Of a stretch of 64,000 nt of DNA, positions 26,118 to 34,800 are shown piece after piece. Position 1 is the stretch's first letter. Each line of letters opens with the position of its first letter. The DNA lies in the NCBI GenBank assembly GCA_002715965.1, contig PBAL01000014.1, positions 1 to 64,000 on the forward strand, in the 5' to 3' direction. The notes beneath the pieces are model-generated. The model saw nothing but the letters and a program-made list of their open reading frames with translations, ran no database searches and was not told the origin of the DNA. The stretch comes from Verrucomicrobiales bacterium (lineage in GTDB: Bacteria > Verrucomicrobiota > Verrucomicrobiia > Limisphaerales > JAYPXF01). The position numbers and the translations under genes were made by a program.

Positions 26118-26987
26118 TCACTTCCCTTTGCCAAACGGGTTCCTTTTCTTTCCCGCCTTCTTCTTCGTGCCGCCCTTGGCAAAGGGGTTGCCCTTCATTT
26201 GTTCGGCCTCGGGAATCAATGGCAAAGCAACGGCACTGAGGAAGATATACAGCCATCCAATGACGAAATGCGCAAGGAAGGCGATGAGCAGGCCGGCGAG
26301 CGGGATTTTTCCAAGGGTGTAGAAAACAATTGCCGCGGACATGAAGACAGCGGCTGGAAGGAGTGATGCCGCGCAGAGTTTCCAACTGCCGAGCCGGGAA
26401 GTGAGTTTGTCGCGGAAGAATACGATCACCCGGATCGGCCAGGCGTAGATGGCCGCCATCGCCACCCAACTCAGCCAGAGGCCGATCGTGATCGCTGCCG
26501 CAAGTCCCGGCACGGCCGCTGATCGGTAGGCACCCCACTTCGATGCAAGGTTTTCGCGGGACAGATCGATTTCGACGAACGGTGGGTAGGGCAGCGTGAC
26601 GTAGCCAAGGAGCGAGGACGCGGACCAGCTCTTGCGGTTGAGGCGCAGCTCGATGTCGGCGTCCGGATTGACGGCGTCGTTGGTGACCCAGGTCGCGCTG
26701 AGCAAGGTGTTTTCGCCGAGCACAAGAGGATGAGATCCAACGACTCTCAGGCCTTCATCGCCGAGTTCCGATCCATTGGGGAACTTCTCCACCGCGCTGT
26801 TGATGACCGGTATCCATGCGCGGCTGAGATAGAACAGGGTCGCGGCAAAGACGATGGAGGCGACGATGGCCTGGGTGAAGATAAGCTGGCCGAGGGGCGC
26901 GTTCGCATAGCTCGCAACCCCACCTGGAGTCAACGGATTCCAGGCGGTGGGCGGGGATTGTTCTTCCGCTTCCTCGCTGTCGGCCAT
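26118..26987 (-). CDS. multi-pass membrane protein of unknown function
   Basis: 289 residues with helices near 34-56, 155-185 and two more between 205 and 265, and a soluble, probably extracytoplasmic region between the first and second. The C-terminal tail carries two N-P-F-x-K-G motifs within a Lys-rich stretch (G-N-P-F-A-K-G-G and R-N-P-F-G-K-G-K). I recognise no family. It ends the operon headed by rluB, 35 bp behind the DUF6941-like gene. Confidence 0.75.
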   Translation of the reverse strand: MADSEEAEEQSPPTAWNPLTPGGVASYANAPLGQLIFTQAIVASIVFAATLFYLSRAWIPVINSAVEKFPNGSELGDEGLRVVGSHPLVLGENTLLSATWVTNDAVNPDADIELRLNRKSWSASSLLGYVTLPYPPFVEIDLSRENLASKWGAYRSAAVPGLAAAITIGLWLSWVAMAAIYAWPIRVIVFFRDKLTSRLGSWKLCAASLLPAAVFMSAAIVFYTLGKIPLAGLLIAFLAHFVIGWLYIFLSAVALPLIPEAEQMKGNPFAKGGTKKKAGKKRNPFGKGK

Positions 26988-27022
26988 GGGCGGATTTAAG
27001 CGCGCGGAACGAGATCGGGCAA

Positions 27023-27490
27023 CTACGCGCCTTCCTGCGCCGGCGCTTCGCCTTCACCTTCGGCGGCCGGCTGCTGCTGCTGCTCGGGTGGTGGCGCGAG
27101 AATGACGTTGAAGGGATAGCGCAGCTTCAACACGTCATCGACGAGCACTTCGATGTGGTAAATGCCGGGATTCTTGATCTCCCAGTTCGCGAACAGCGCA
27201 ATGTTGGTGGCGTTGTGGGCGGGATCCTCGAGCACGAACTTCACCTTGGTTTCGTTGAGAACACCGCCTTCGAGTCCAATGAGGCGCGTGCTTTCAATGA
27301 ATTCGCCGAGGCCGTTGGCCCAACGGCTCATGATGCACATGCGCGGCATGGTCACCGGCAGTTGCGGCACGCGGATGAAGGGCATGATGCCGATGAGAAT
27401 GAAGTTGCCGTTGCGTTCCTGGCGAATGTCTTCGCAGGGCAGGGAGCATTGGAGATCGGGGAGAATCTTCTGGGATCTTAAGTCAGCCAC
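27023..27490 (-). CDS. DUF6941-like protein
   Basis: 155 residues. A small beta-sandwich-like protein with L-P-D-L-Q-C-S-L-P-C-E-D-I-R-Q-E near the start and N-G-N-F-I-L-I-G-I after it, the layout I associate with DUF6941, whose function is unknown. The mid-region I-T/Y-H-I-E-V-L-V-D-D-V is a typical strand for a host-interaction or capsule-type module, but this is only shape. The tail is rich in Pro, Gln and Glu. It lies 16 bp behind folD. Confidence 0.6.
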   Translation of the reverse strand: MADLRSQKILPDLQCSLPCEDIRQERNGNFILIGIMPFIRVPQLPVTMPRMCIMSRWANGLGEFIESTRLIGLEGGVLNETKVKFVLEDPAHNATNIALFANWEIKNPGIYHIEVLVDDVLKLRYPFNVILAPPPEQQQQPAAEGEGEAPAQEGA

Positions 27491-27506
27491 GTTTGTTCTG
27501 GGTTGA

Positions 27507-28394
27507 TTATGAAGTTTGTTTTTCGGCCGCCAGCACAGTGTTTTGCAACAGCATTGCGATGGTCATTGGCCCGACTCCACCGGGGTTCGGCGTGATGAGA
27601 CCGGCCTTGGGTTGGATTTTTTCGAAGTCGACGTCGCCGACGAGTCGATAACCTTTGGGAGCGTTTTCGTCGGAGATGCGATTTACGCCCACGTCGATGA
27701 TGGTTGCGCCTTCGCTCACCATGTCTTCTTTCACAAACAGCGGCACGCCCATGGCGGCTATGATGATGTCCGCTGCCCGGCAATGTTCGGCGATGTTCTT
27801 CGTTCGAGAATGGCAAAGAGAGACCGTCGCGTTTGCGTGATCGGATTTCTGGCAGAGGATGGCGGTCATGGGTTTCCCGACGATGTTTCCGCGCCCAAGA
27901 ACGACCACCTGCGAGCCGCTGGTCTTTACTTTCGAACGGATGAGGAGTTCGTGCACACCCGCGGGTGTGCAGGGACGAAATCCGGTGGTGTCGCCGAGCA
28001 TGAGCTTGCCGACGTTCTCCGGATGGAACCCATCGACGTCTTTGCTGGGGGACACGGTTGAGAAAATGACCTGTTCGCTGATGGGCCCGGGCAGGGGCGC
28101 TTGAACGAGAATGCCATGAACATCCGGATTGGCGTTCAATTCGTGGATGAGCTTGAGGAGTTCTTCCTGCGTGGTGGTTTCGGCGAGAACCTTGGTCGTG
28201 GAATGAATTCCGGCTTCGGCACTGCGTTTCTCCTTCATGCCGACATAGACTTTGGAAGCGGGATCTTCCCCCACGCGGACGAAGACCAAACCGGGCTGAA
28301 CGCCGCGTTGTTTCAGCGCTTCAACTCGTTCTTTGGTTTCGGAATGGATCTGCTGCGAGATGGCGCGGCCATCAATCAGGTTAGCCTTCTCCAT
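27507..28394 (-). CDS. folD: bifunctional 5,10-methylene-THF dehydrogenase/cyclohydrolase
   Basis: 295 residues. The active-site Tyr50-x-x-x-Lys54 in Y-V-G-M-K matches FolD. Further motifs are G-R-G-N-I-V-G-K-P at about 170 for the dinucleotide site and P-G-G-V-G-P-M-T near 270. It interconverts methylene-, methenyl- and formyl-THF for one-carbon supply, including the formyl donor used by Fmt. The ATG lies 14 bases inside the upstream SH3 gene, so translation is coupled. Confidence 0.95.
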   Translation of the reverse strand: MEKANLIDGRAISQQIHSETKERVEALKQRGVQPGLVFVRVGEDPASKVYVGMKEKRSAEAGIHSTTKVLAETTTQEELLKLIHELNANPDVHGILVQAPLPGPISEQVIFSTVSPSKDVDGFHPENVGKLMLGDTTGFRPCTPAGVHELLIRSKVKTSGSQVVVLGRGNIVGKPMTAILCQKSDHANATVSLCHSRTKNIAEHCRAADIIIAAMGVPLFVKEDMVSEGATIIDVGVNRISDENAPKGYRLVGDVDFEKIQPKAGLITPNPGGVGPMTIAMLLQNTVLAAEKQTS

Positions 28395-29625
28395 CGTCGT
28401 CGACCGTCTTGAGGGTTTCGATCTTCAGCACGGGGACGCGTTTCCAACGGCGATCCATGGCTTCCTCTCCGGTAACCAGAACAGTACGGCCACGCAGTTT
28501 GGTCCACGGGATCTCGTCATCGGCGGCCCAGAGATAATTGATCAGCTTGGAGGTGTGGACCTCGCGCAATCCCCAGTCGCTGGGAGCTTGAATGTTGTAG
28601 ACGCGGACCACGATGCCTTCCCGGCTGATGATGCGCGGCTCAAGGGGCCCTTCATCCAGCACTGGAGACGGCTGGTTAACGTTCCCACTCGAAGGTGGGG
28701 GGGCGGTCTCCGCATCCTTGCTCTTCCGAGTGGTCAATCGCTGCCACCAGCGGCCGAGCATGGTTTTCTTCTTGGGCTCGGGCGCGACGCGGTAGCGTAC
28801 GTCGCCGGTCTCAGCAGCGAGGTCGGTTTCGTCCGGCATCAGGGCTGGATTCGGTGCGACAGCGGGAGTTGGAGGTGCATCGCCAATGGTGCTGACCGTG
28901 GGTTGAGCTCCAGCTGGAGGTTGCTGGAAATCCGGTGTTGGGGCCGGTGTCGTCTGGATCGGCTGAATGGGTGCAGGTTCAATCGGTGCGACCACCACGG
29001 CGGAGAGTTCGGGGTCTTCGAGCGTGGTGGGAACGATCGGAGTGACTTCCGGAACATCGATCACCGCTGTGGTTGGAGGTTCAACTGGTGTGACAGGTTC
29101 AGCTGGTGTGACAGGTTCAACTGGGACAACGGGTGAAGCCGCAACGGTGTCAGTTCCAAAGCCCTCGGCTTCAATCAGGAACCCGGCAACGTAGCCATGC
29201 ACACCGGCTGGCGTACCAATCTCGATCCAATCATTCACGCGACGCAGTTCATTGACCTGCGTGCCCTTGGTGATGCGGCCAAGCACACTGAAGTTTTGAC
29301 CCGGACCGGAACGAACATTCAGGCGGGTAGCGGTGACCGCATTGTCCTTCACGAAGCGCGCGCTGACCCAGACCGGTGTGTCGTCTGGCAACGCTATGCG
29401 ATACCAGTTCGAGGGTTCCTTCGGCCCTCGGCGCGAGGGCGGGATTTTGTCGATGATCGTGACCGTCTCGCCCTTCTTGAGCTGCGTCACCACCTCACTT
29501 TGGAGCGTTGCCTGCCCGCGGACGTTTACATTGTCGCCCTTCACTTTGCCCGTCTGTGCGGACGCAAAGTTCGGCGTGAGAGCCAGCAAGACTGCCGTAA
29601 AGGCTGCTAAAATCTTGGGTTTCAT
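28381..29625 (-). CDS. secreted protein with two SH3 domains and a Pro/Val-rich linker
   Basis: 414 residues with a signal peptide (K-P-K-I-L-A-A-F-T-A-V-L, cleavage after A-S-A). Two bacterial SH3 domains follow: residues about 25-95 with V-N-V-R-G-Q, and about 98-150 with L-N-V-R-S-G-P-G. A long linker of Pro, Val, Thr and Glu leads to a C-terminal domain with S-R-E-G-I-V-V-R-V-Y-N and W-G-L-R-E-V-H-T. SH3 modules of this type bind peptidoglycan or target enzymes to the wall. It sits between rluB and folD with overlaps on both sides, yet I see no functional link to either. Confidence 0.85.
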   Translation of the reverse strand: MKPKILAAFTAVLLALTPNFASAQTGKVKGDNVNVRGQATLQSEVVTQLKKGETVTIIDKIPPSRRGPKEPSNWYRIALPDDTPVWVSARFVKDNAVTATRLNVRSGPGQNFSVLGRITKGTQVNELRRVNDWIEIGTPAGVHGYVAGFLIEAEGFGTDTVAASPVVPVEPVTPAEPVTPVEPPTTAVIDVPEVTPIVPTTLEDPELSAVVVAPIEPAPIQPIQTTPAPTPDFQQPPAGAQPTVSTIGDAPPTPAVAPNPALMPDETDLAAETGDVRYRVAPEPKKKTMLGRWWQRLTTRKSKDAETAPPPSSGNVNQPSPVLDEGPLEPRIISREGIVVRVYNIQAPSDWGLREVHTSKLINYLWAADDEIPWTKLRGRTVLVTGEEAMDRRWKRVPVLKIETLKTVDDDGEG

Positions 29626-30332
29626 GTGTGCGCTAGTAGAGATTTAATCTCGCTCTCTGTCAATGTCCGCCATTTTCCCACCGGCAGCTCGCCCAGGCGG
29701 ATGCGCCCGATTTGCGTGCGTGAAAGCTGGTCGACCTTGTGCCCATGCGCCGCGAACAGCCGGCGCACTTCCCGGTTCTTGCCTTCCGTCAACACGAGCT
29801 CGACGGTGGAGTGGGAGTTGTTTATTTCGTGGATCTCGGCACTCTTGGCCTTGAGGAATTCGCCCTTGTCCTCAATGCCTTTGCAGATTTTCTCCAGCGT
29901 CGCCGGACTGACCCGCCCGGCGACGAAGGCAAAATAGGTTTTGGGAACGGCGTAGCGGGGGTGGGTGAGCTTCAGCGAGAAATCCCCGTCGTTGGTCACG
30001 AAGATCAGCCCCTCCGTATCCTTGTCGAGCCGGCCGACCGGATAAAGGTGACTCCAATCAGGCGGTAGCAGATCAATGACCGTCTTGGAACGCTCATCCT
30101 TTCGCGAACAGACATAACCGACGGGTTTGTTGACGGCCGCGTAGATCTTGTTGCGGGCGCGAACGGGCAGGCCATCGACCGTCACCTCGTCGTGCCGGGG
30201 ATCCACCTTCACGCCCATCATTCGGACCTCCTTGCCGTTCACCTGTACACGTCCGTCGGAGATGATCTTCTCGCTCGAACGGCGCGAGGCGACGCCGGCA
30301 TCGGCGAGGAATTTCTGCAGGCGGATCTTCAC
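29622..30332 (-). CDS. 23S rRNA pseudouridine synthase, RluB/RsuA family
   Basis: 236 residues. An S4 RNA-binding domain occupies residues 1-60 (R-L-Q-K-F-L-A-D-A-G-V-A-S-R-R). The catalytic aspartate is Asp103 in G-R-L-D-K-D-T-E-G-L. The C-terminal core ends with L-T-E-G-K-N-R-E-V-R-R-L. RluB, RluE and RsuA cannot be separated by eye; length and S4 domain favour RluB or RsuA. Its stop overlaps the SH3 start as ATGA. It heads a five-gene minus-strand operon, just behind the small basic protein gene and its terminator. Confidence 0.92.
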   Translation of the reverse strand: MKIRLQKFLADAGVASRRSSEKIISDGRVQVNGKEVRMMGVKVDPRHDEVTVDGLPVRARNKIYAAVNKPVGYVCSRKDERSKTVIDLLPPDWSHLYPVGRLDKDTEGLIFVTNDGDFSLKLTHPRYAVPKTYFAFVAGRVSPATLEKICKGIEDKGEFLKAKSAEIHEINNSHSTVELVLTEGKNREVRRLFAAHGHKVDQLSRTQIGRIRLGELPVGKWRTLTESEIKSLLAHT

Positions 30333-30352
30333 AAAGGCGAAGGAACGAGGGA

Positions 30353-30395
30353 CAAAAGAAAACGGGCCGGGTGCCTTCCGGCAACCGAGCCCGTT
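30353..30395 (-). terminator. intrinsic terminator after the small basic protein gene
   Basis: On the minus strand AACGGGC (30395-30389) pairs with GCCCGTT (30367-30361), with further inner pairing, and is followed by a T-rich tail TTTTCTTTTG. It lies between the small basic protein stop and the rluB start, separating the two transcripts. Confidence 0.75.
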
Positions 30396-30410
30396 CTGCT
30401 GGAATCAATA

Positions 30411-30566
30411 TCAGGCGTCCGGCTTGGTCTTCTTCAATCCGGTGACGCGATTGCCTTCCTTCCACTCGCCGCGTTTCTTGAGGATTTCAACGCGCTCGAA
30501 GCGCTTCAACACACTGCGCTTCGCACCAACCATTCCCGCGCCTTTCAAACTGCGATGTTGTGACAT
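30411..30566 (-). CDS. Chlamydiae/Verrucomicrobia-type small basic protein
   Basis: 51 residues from ATG 30566; a longer in-frame start adds nine residues without family similarity. The sequence S-Q-H-R-S-L-K-G-A and K-R-S-V-L-K-R-F-E-R-V-E-I-L-K-K-R-G-E-W with an end in L-K-K-T-K-P matches the TIGR04137 small basic protein known only from Chlamydiae and Verrucomicrobia. It is thought to be ribosome-associated, but its role is unproven. It is monocistronic with its own terminator. It is the best taxonomic marker in the window. Confidence 0.88.
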   Translation of the reverse strand: MSQHRSLKGAGMVGAKRSVLKRFERVEILKKRGEWKEGNRVTGLKKTKPDA

Positions 30567-30769
30567 AAGAAATTCTTTCGTTCGTTTTCCCAAAAAGGGA
30601 CGGGGTTTCTATCACAACGGATTCTGATTGCAACAGGTAATTGTTGAACTTCACGCGCGCCCGTCCACAACTGAAGCCTTTGAGCAACCGTCCCTTGGCG
30701 GGTCCGCCCCACCAGAGGCCACACGTCTCTTCAGTTGTCTTCAACCAGCCTCTCCCCCATCGTCGCGAC

Positions 30770-31642
30770 ATGGCACATGGAACATTTCAGGTTGGCGATC
30801 TGACCGCCGTCATTGGAGACAATGCAGCCCACGAAAAACACCGAAAAGGCTACAACGGTCTCTGGAGCCTCAAGCACAAGACCGGTTCCCGAAGCATCTT
30901 CGTTCCCGGCATCGCAGGACTGAATCTCGAGCACATCTTCGACGGAGGAAGCATTGAAGATCGCGACGTCTTTTTCGAACCCCGCGTTGCCCCGATGCAA
31001 TATCGTAAGATCAGTGATTCCGAAGCCGAATTGCATCAACCGCCCACTCCCACCTACCGCCTCGAGAGCTGGACTCGCTTCAAACTCCGCGCTCCCCATT
31101 ACATCGACATGACTTTCCGCTGTCGTGCGACGCAGCATGCCTTCAAGCAGGATTGGATCGGCCTGTTCTGGGCGAGTTACATCAATGCGCCCTTGGACAA
31201 GAGCATCTACTTCCGTGGCGGATGGCCCAATCGACTCGGACTCTGGTCTCAGCTCGTTTCACAGGAACACAACGACGAATGCACGATCCTGCATCGCGAC
31301 GACAAGAAGGCGCTCAATTACGATCCAGGCCGCGACGCACTCTTCAAGAACTACTCACGCATGGTTTACGAGGAGCCGTTCTACTATGGCAATTTTGAAG
31401 ACCACACCTGGATCACCATGTTCGATCGCCCAGAGGAAGTCCGCTTCACCCATTCACCTTCCGGGGGTGGAACCAACAAGTTGTTACAAACCACGAATCC
31501 CGCGTGGGACTTCCAGTGGATCATCCCCGACTACGAGGTGAACACGGATTACACCCTGCGAATCCGGGCCGTGCTTCGCGAACGCTGTTCTCGCGAGAAA
31601 ATCCAACAAGAGTTCAAAGACTGGGATCCACAAGGCGCGTAG
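30770..31642 (+). CDS. conserved-looking protein of unknown function
   Basis: 290 residues from ATG 30770, preceded by an open frame without coding character. There is no signal peptide and no membrane segment. The sequence is rich in aromatic residues with many tryptophans (W-I-G-L-F-W-A-S-Y, W-P-N-R-L-G-L-W, H-T-W-I-T-M-F, W-D-F-Q-W-I-I) and short beta strands, as in carbohydrate-active or cupin/jelly-roll folds. I do not recognise a family. It stands alone, 172 bp before the large heme protein. Confidence 0.65.
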   Translation: MAHGTFQVGDLTAVIGDNAAHEKHRKGYNGLWSLKHKTGSRSIFVPGIAGLNLEHIFDGGSIEDRDVFFEPRVAPMQYRKISDSEAELHQPPTPTYRLESWTRFKLRAPHYIDMTFRCRATQHAFKQDWIGLFWASYINAPLDKSIYFRGGWPNRLGLWSQLVSQEHNDECTILHRDDKKALNYDPGRDALFKNYSRMVYEEPFYYGNFEDHTWITMFDRPEEVRFTHSPSGGGTNKLLQTTNPAWDFQWIIPDYEVNTDYTLRIRAVLRERCSREKIQQEFKDWDPQGA

Positions 31643-31814
31643 CCGCCCTCCTGCCAACCGGTACAAATCGTATCAGCCTGAAAGGTCCACTCCGTTCGGG
31701 ATCGCGCCAGGCCATTCCTTTCGTGAATTTGAGTTGTTTGGTGATCGACCAACCCAATTTTCGAATTGGGCGGTTGCAATTCAGTCTGACCCACCTAGAA
31801 ACTTCGCTGCTCTT

Positions 31815-34800
31815 ATGAACCGCCACTCACTCCCCATCATCCTTGGCTTGATCGCCACCTCATTGAGCGCACAGGCAGCGCTCACACTCATACACGCCGA
31901 TGACTTTGAACGCGGAGCTGTGGCCTGGCTCCCCAGTGATGCCAAGATGTGGACGGTCGACAAACTGGACGATGGCAACCACGTCTATCACCTCCACGGC
32001 AAGAGCAAATACCAACCGCCCTTTCGCAGCCCGCACAGCATCACGCTCCTGAAGGACAAGGTCGTGGGCGACTTCGTGCTCACTGCAAAGGTCAAGACTC
32101 TGCAAACCACCCGCGGTCATCGCGACATGTGCATCTTCTTCGGCTTTCAGAATCCTTCACAGTTCTACTACGTGCATCTCGGCGAGAAACCCGATCCGCA
32201 TTCCAGCCAGGTCTTCATCGTCAACAAGGCTCCGCGAACGAAGATCACCGAGACGCCGGATGTCGGCGTGCCGTGGAAGGACGGTCAGTGGCACGAGGTG
32301 AAAGTCGTTCGCAAGGTAAAGAGCGGCCTCATCGAGATCTACTTCGACGACATGGACAAGCCGCAGAAGGTCGCGCATGACAAGACCTTCCAATGGGGTG
32401 CAATAGGATTGGGTTCGTTTGATGACCTTGGTCTCTGGGATGACTTCCGATTGAACGGTGTGAAGATCGAAAAGAAGGCCGATCAGAAATTCGTCAATGC
32501 GCCTCCTCCAGCGAAGAAAAAGCCGAAGCCCGCTCCCAAGAAAGCCGAGAGCAAGGAACTCAACAAGTTCCTGAGCGTCAGTGCCAGTGACACCCAGTCC
32601 GGTCATTCGCCCTTGAATGTGTTTGATGGGAATCCGAAGACGAAATGGGCAGCCAACGGCAAGGGACAGTGGCTGCAGTTCAAGTTTGAGAAGGAACGTG
32701 AACTTTCAAAGATCGGCATCGGGTTCGTCGCCGGACACCGCAACTATGGTTTTGAACTCAAGGCATCGAACGATGGCAAGAGGTGGAAGTCACTGGGCAA
32801 ACACACCAGCCCTGGCAAAGGCGATCGGGTGGACGATTATTCATTCTCGAAGACCAGGCTGCGTTACCTGCGTATCCTTATGCAGGGCAACAATGAGAAC
32901 AGTTGGGCCAACATCCACAACGTCCGGATCGTCGGCGTGCCAACCATCGCATCGGTCAAAGCTGCCTCGGCAGCAGCAAGAGCCTCCCCCATCGATCCTA
33001 AACTCGCTGCCCAGGCCAGGACGCTGAAGTTCGTGAAATGGAGTGCGGACATTGCCGTGCCCGATCCTGTCGCCATCAGCGTCGACAACCGGGGACGCGT
33101 ATTCGCCACCCAAACTCAGAGACGCAAAGCCAACGACCTCGACATCCGCAACAATCGTGACTGGGTGCCCGATGACGTCGGCTTCAAGTCGGTGGAAGAC
33201 AAACGCCGGCATTTCAAATCACGCCTGCGACCGGAGGATTCAGAAAAGAACACCAAGCGCGTGAAGGACTACAACGGAGACGGACTCCATGACTGGCGCG
33301 ACCTGACAAATCTCACCGAACGCATTCATTTGCTGGAAGACACCAATGGCGATGGGTTCGCGGACCACATGCAGGTCTATGCCGAGAACTTTCAGTCGGA
33401 AGTGACGGGCATTGCGGCCGGTGTGCTTGCACACGACGGAAACGTCTACGCGACGATCGCACCCGACGTGTGGAAGCTCACCGACAGCACGGGTAACGGC
33501 AAAGCTGACAAGCGCGAAGTGATCGCCCACGGCTTCGGTGTCCACATCGCCTATGGCGGACACGACATGCATGGATTGCGCGTCGGACCGGACGGCCGCA
33601 TCTACTGGTCGATCGGCGACAAGGGAATCAGCGTGACGTCGAGGGAGGGAAAGAAGTTCCTCTATCCGAATCAAGGAGGCGTGCTTCGCTGCGATCCTGA
33701 TGGTTCCAACTTTGAAGTGTTTGCCTACGGCCTGCGCAACGTGCAGGAAATGGCCTTCGATGAAAGGGGCAACTGGTTCGGTGTGGACAACGACGCCGAC
33801 CAATCCGGCGAATCCGAGCGCTTCGTTTACATCGTTGAAGGCATGGACGCCGGTTGGCGCAACAATTACCAGTATCGCGGAAGCGGCTTCAATCCCTGGA
33901 CAGATGAGAAACTCTGGAAGCCCTGGCACGAAGGCCAACCCGCCTACATCCTTCCGCCGATCCGCAACTACGAGGATGGCCCCTGCGGCTTCGTCTACAA
34001 TCCCGGCACTGCATTGAGCCCGGCCTATCACGGTTACTTCTTCATGACCGAAGCCCCGCGCGGCACACAATGGGCCTTCCAGGTCAAACCCAAGGGAGCG
34101 TCCTTTGAGATGATCAACTCGCATCCCATCGGCAACGGCATTGCCATGACCGGCTTGAACTTTGGACCCGATGGCGCGTTGTACGCTGTCGATTGGGGTG
34201 GAGGCTATCCGCTGAACAATAAAGGCGCGGTGTGGAAGATCGACGACCCGGCACACGCCAACAATCCCCTTCGCGACCAGATCAAGAGGATTCTGGAACA
34301 GGGCTTCAAGGAACGTTCCGTTGGTGAACTCGGAGCACTGCTCGGCAACCCGGATCAACGCGTCCGGCTCGGCGCGCAGTTTGAGCTCGTCCGTCGTGGC
34401 GATGCCCGCGCCTTGGCCTCCAATCTTGCGCGCGGTCACTTTCACGCGCGCGTGCACTGCCTCTGGGGTCTTGGCCAACTCGCCCGCACCCGCAACGACG
34501 AACTTAGCAATGCCACCCTTCATCGGGTCGTCAGAAGCCGGGATTCGGAACTGCGAGTCCAGGCGATCAAGATGCAGGCTGACTTGAAACCTGGTCAGGT
34601 GGATCCAGCCGAGATCGTGAAGTCAATCAATCACGAAAATCCACGCGTGCAATTCCACGCTGCGCTCGCCGTCGGAAAACTCCGAGTCAAATCAGCATTC
34701 AGTCCCCTTCTCAAACTTGCAGAATCTCTTTCTCACCAGAAGAACTACCTCCGACACGGCGTGATCTACGGTTTCGCCGGAACAGCCACGGCGAAGCAAC

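Noticed and set aside
28333..29136. Long plus-strand frame opposite the SH3 and folD genes
   Set aside because: Shadow of well-supported minus-strand genes with no recognisable domain.
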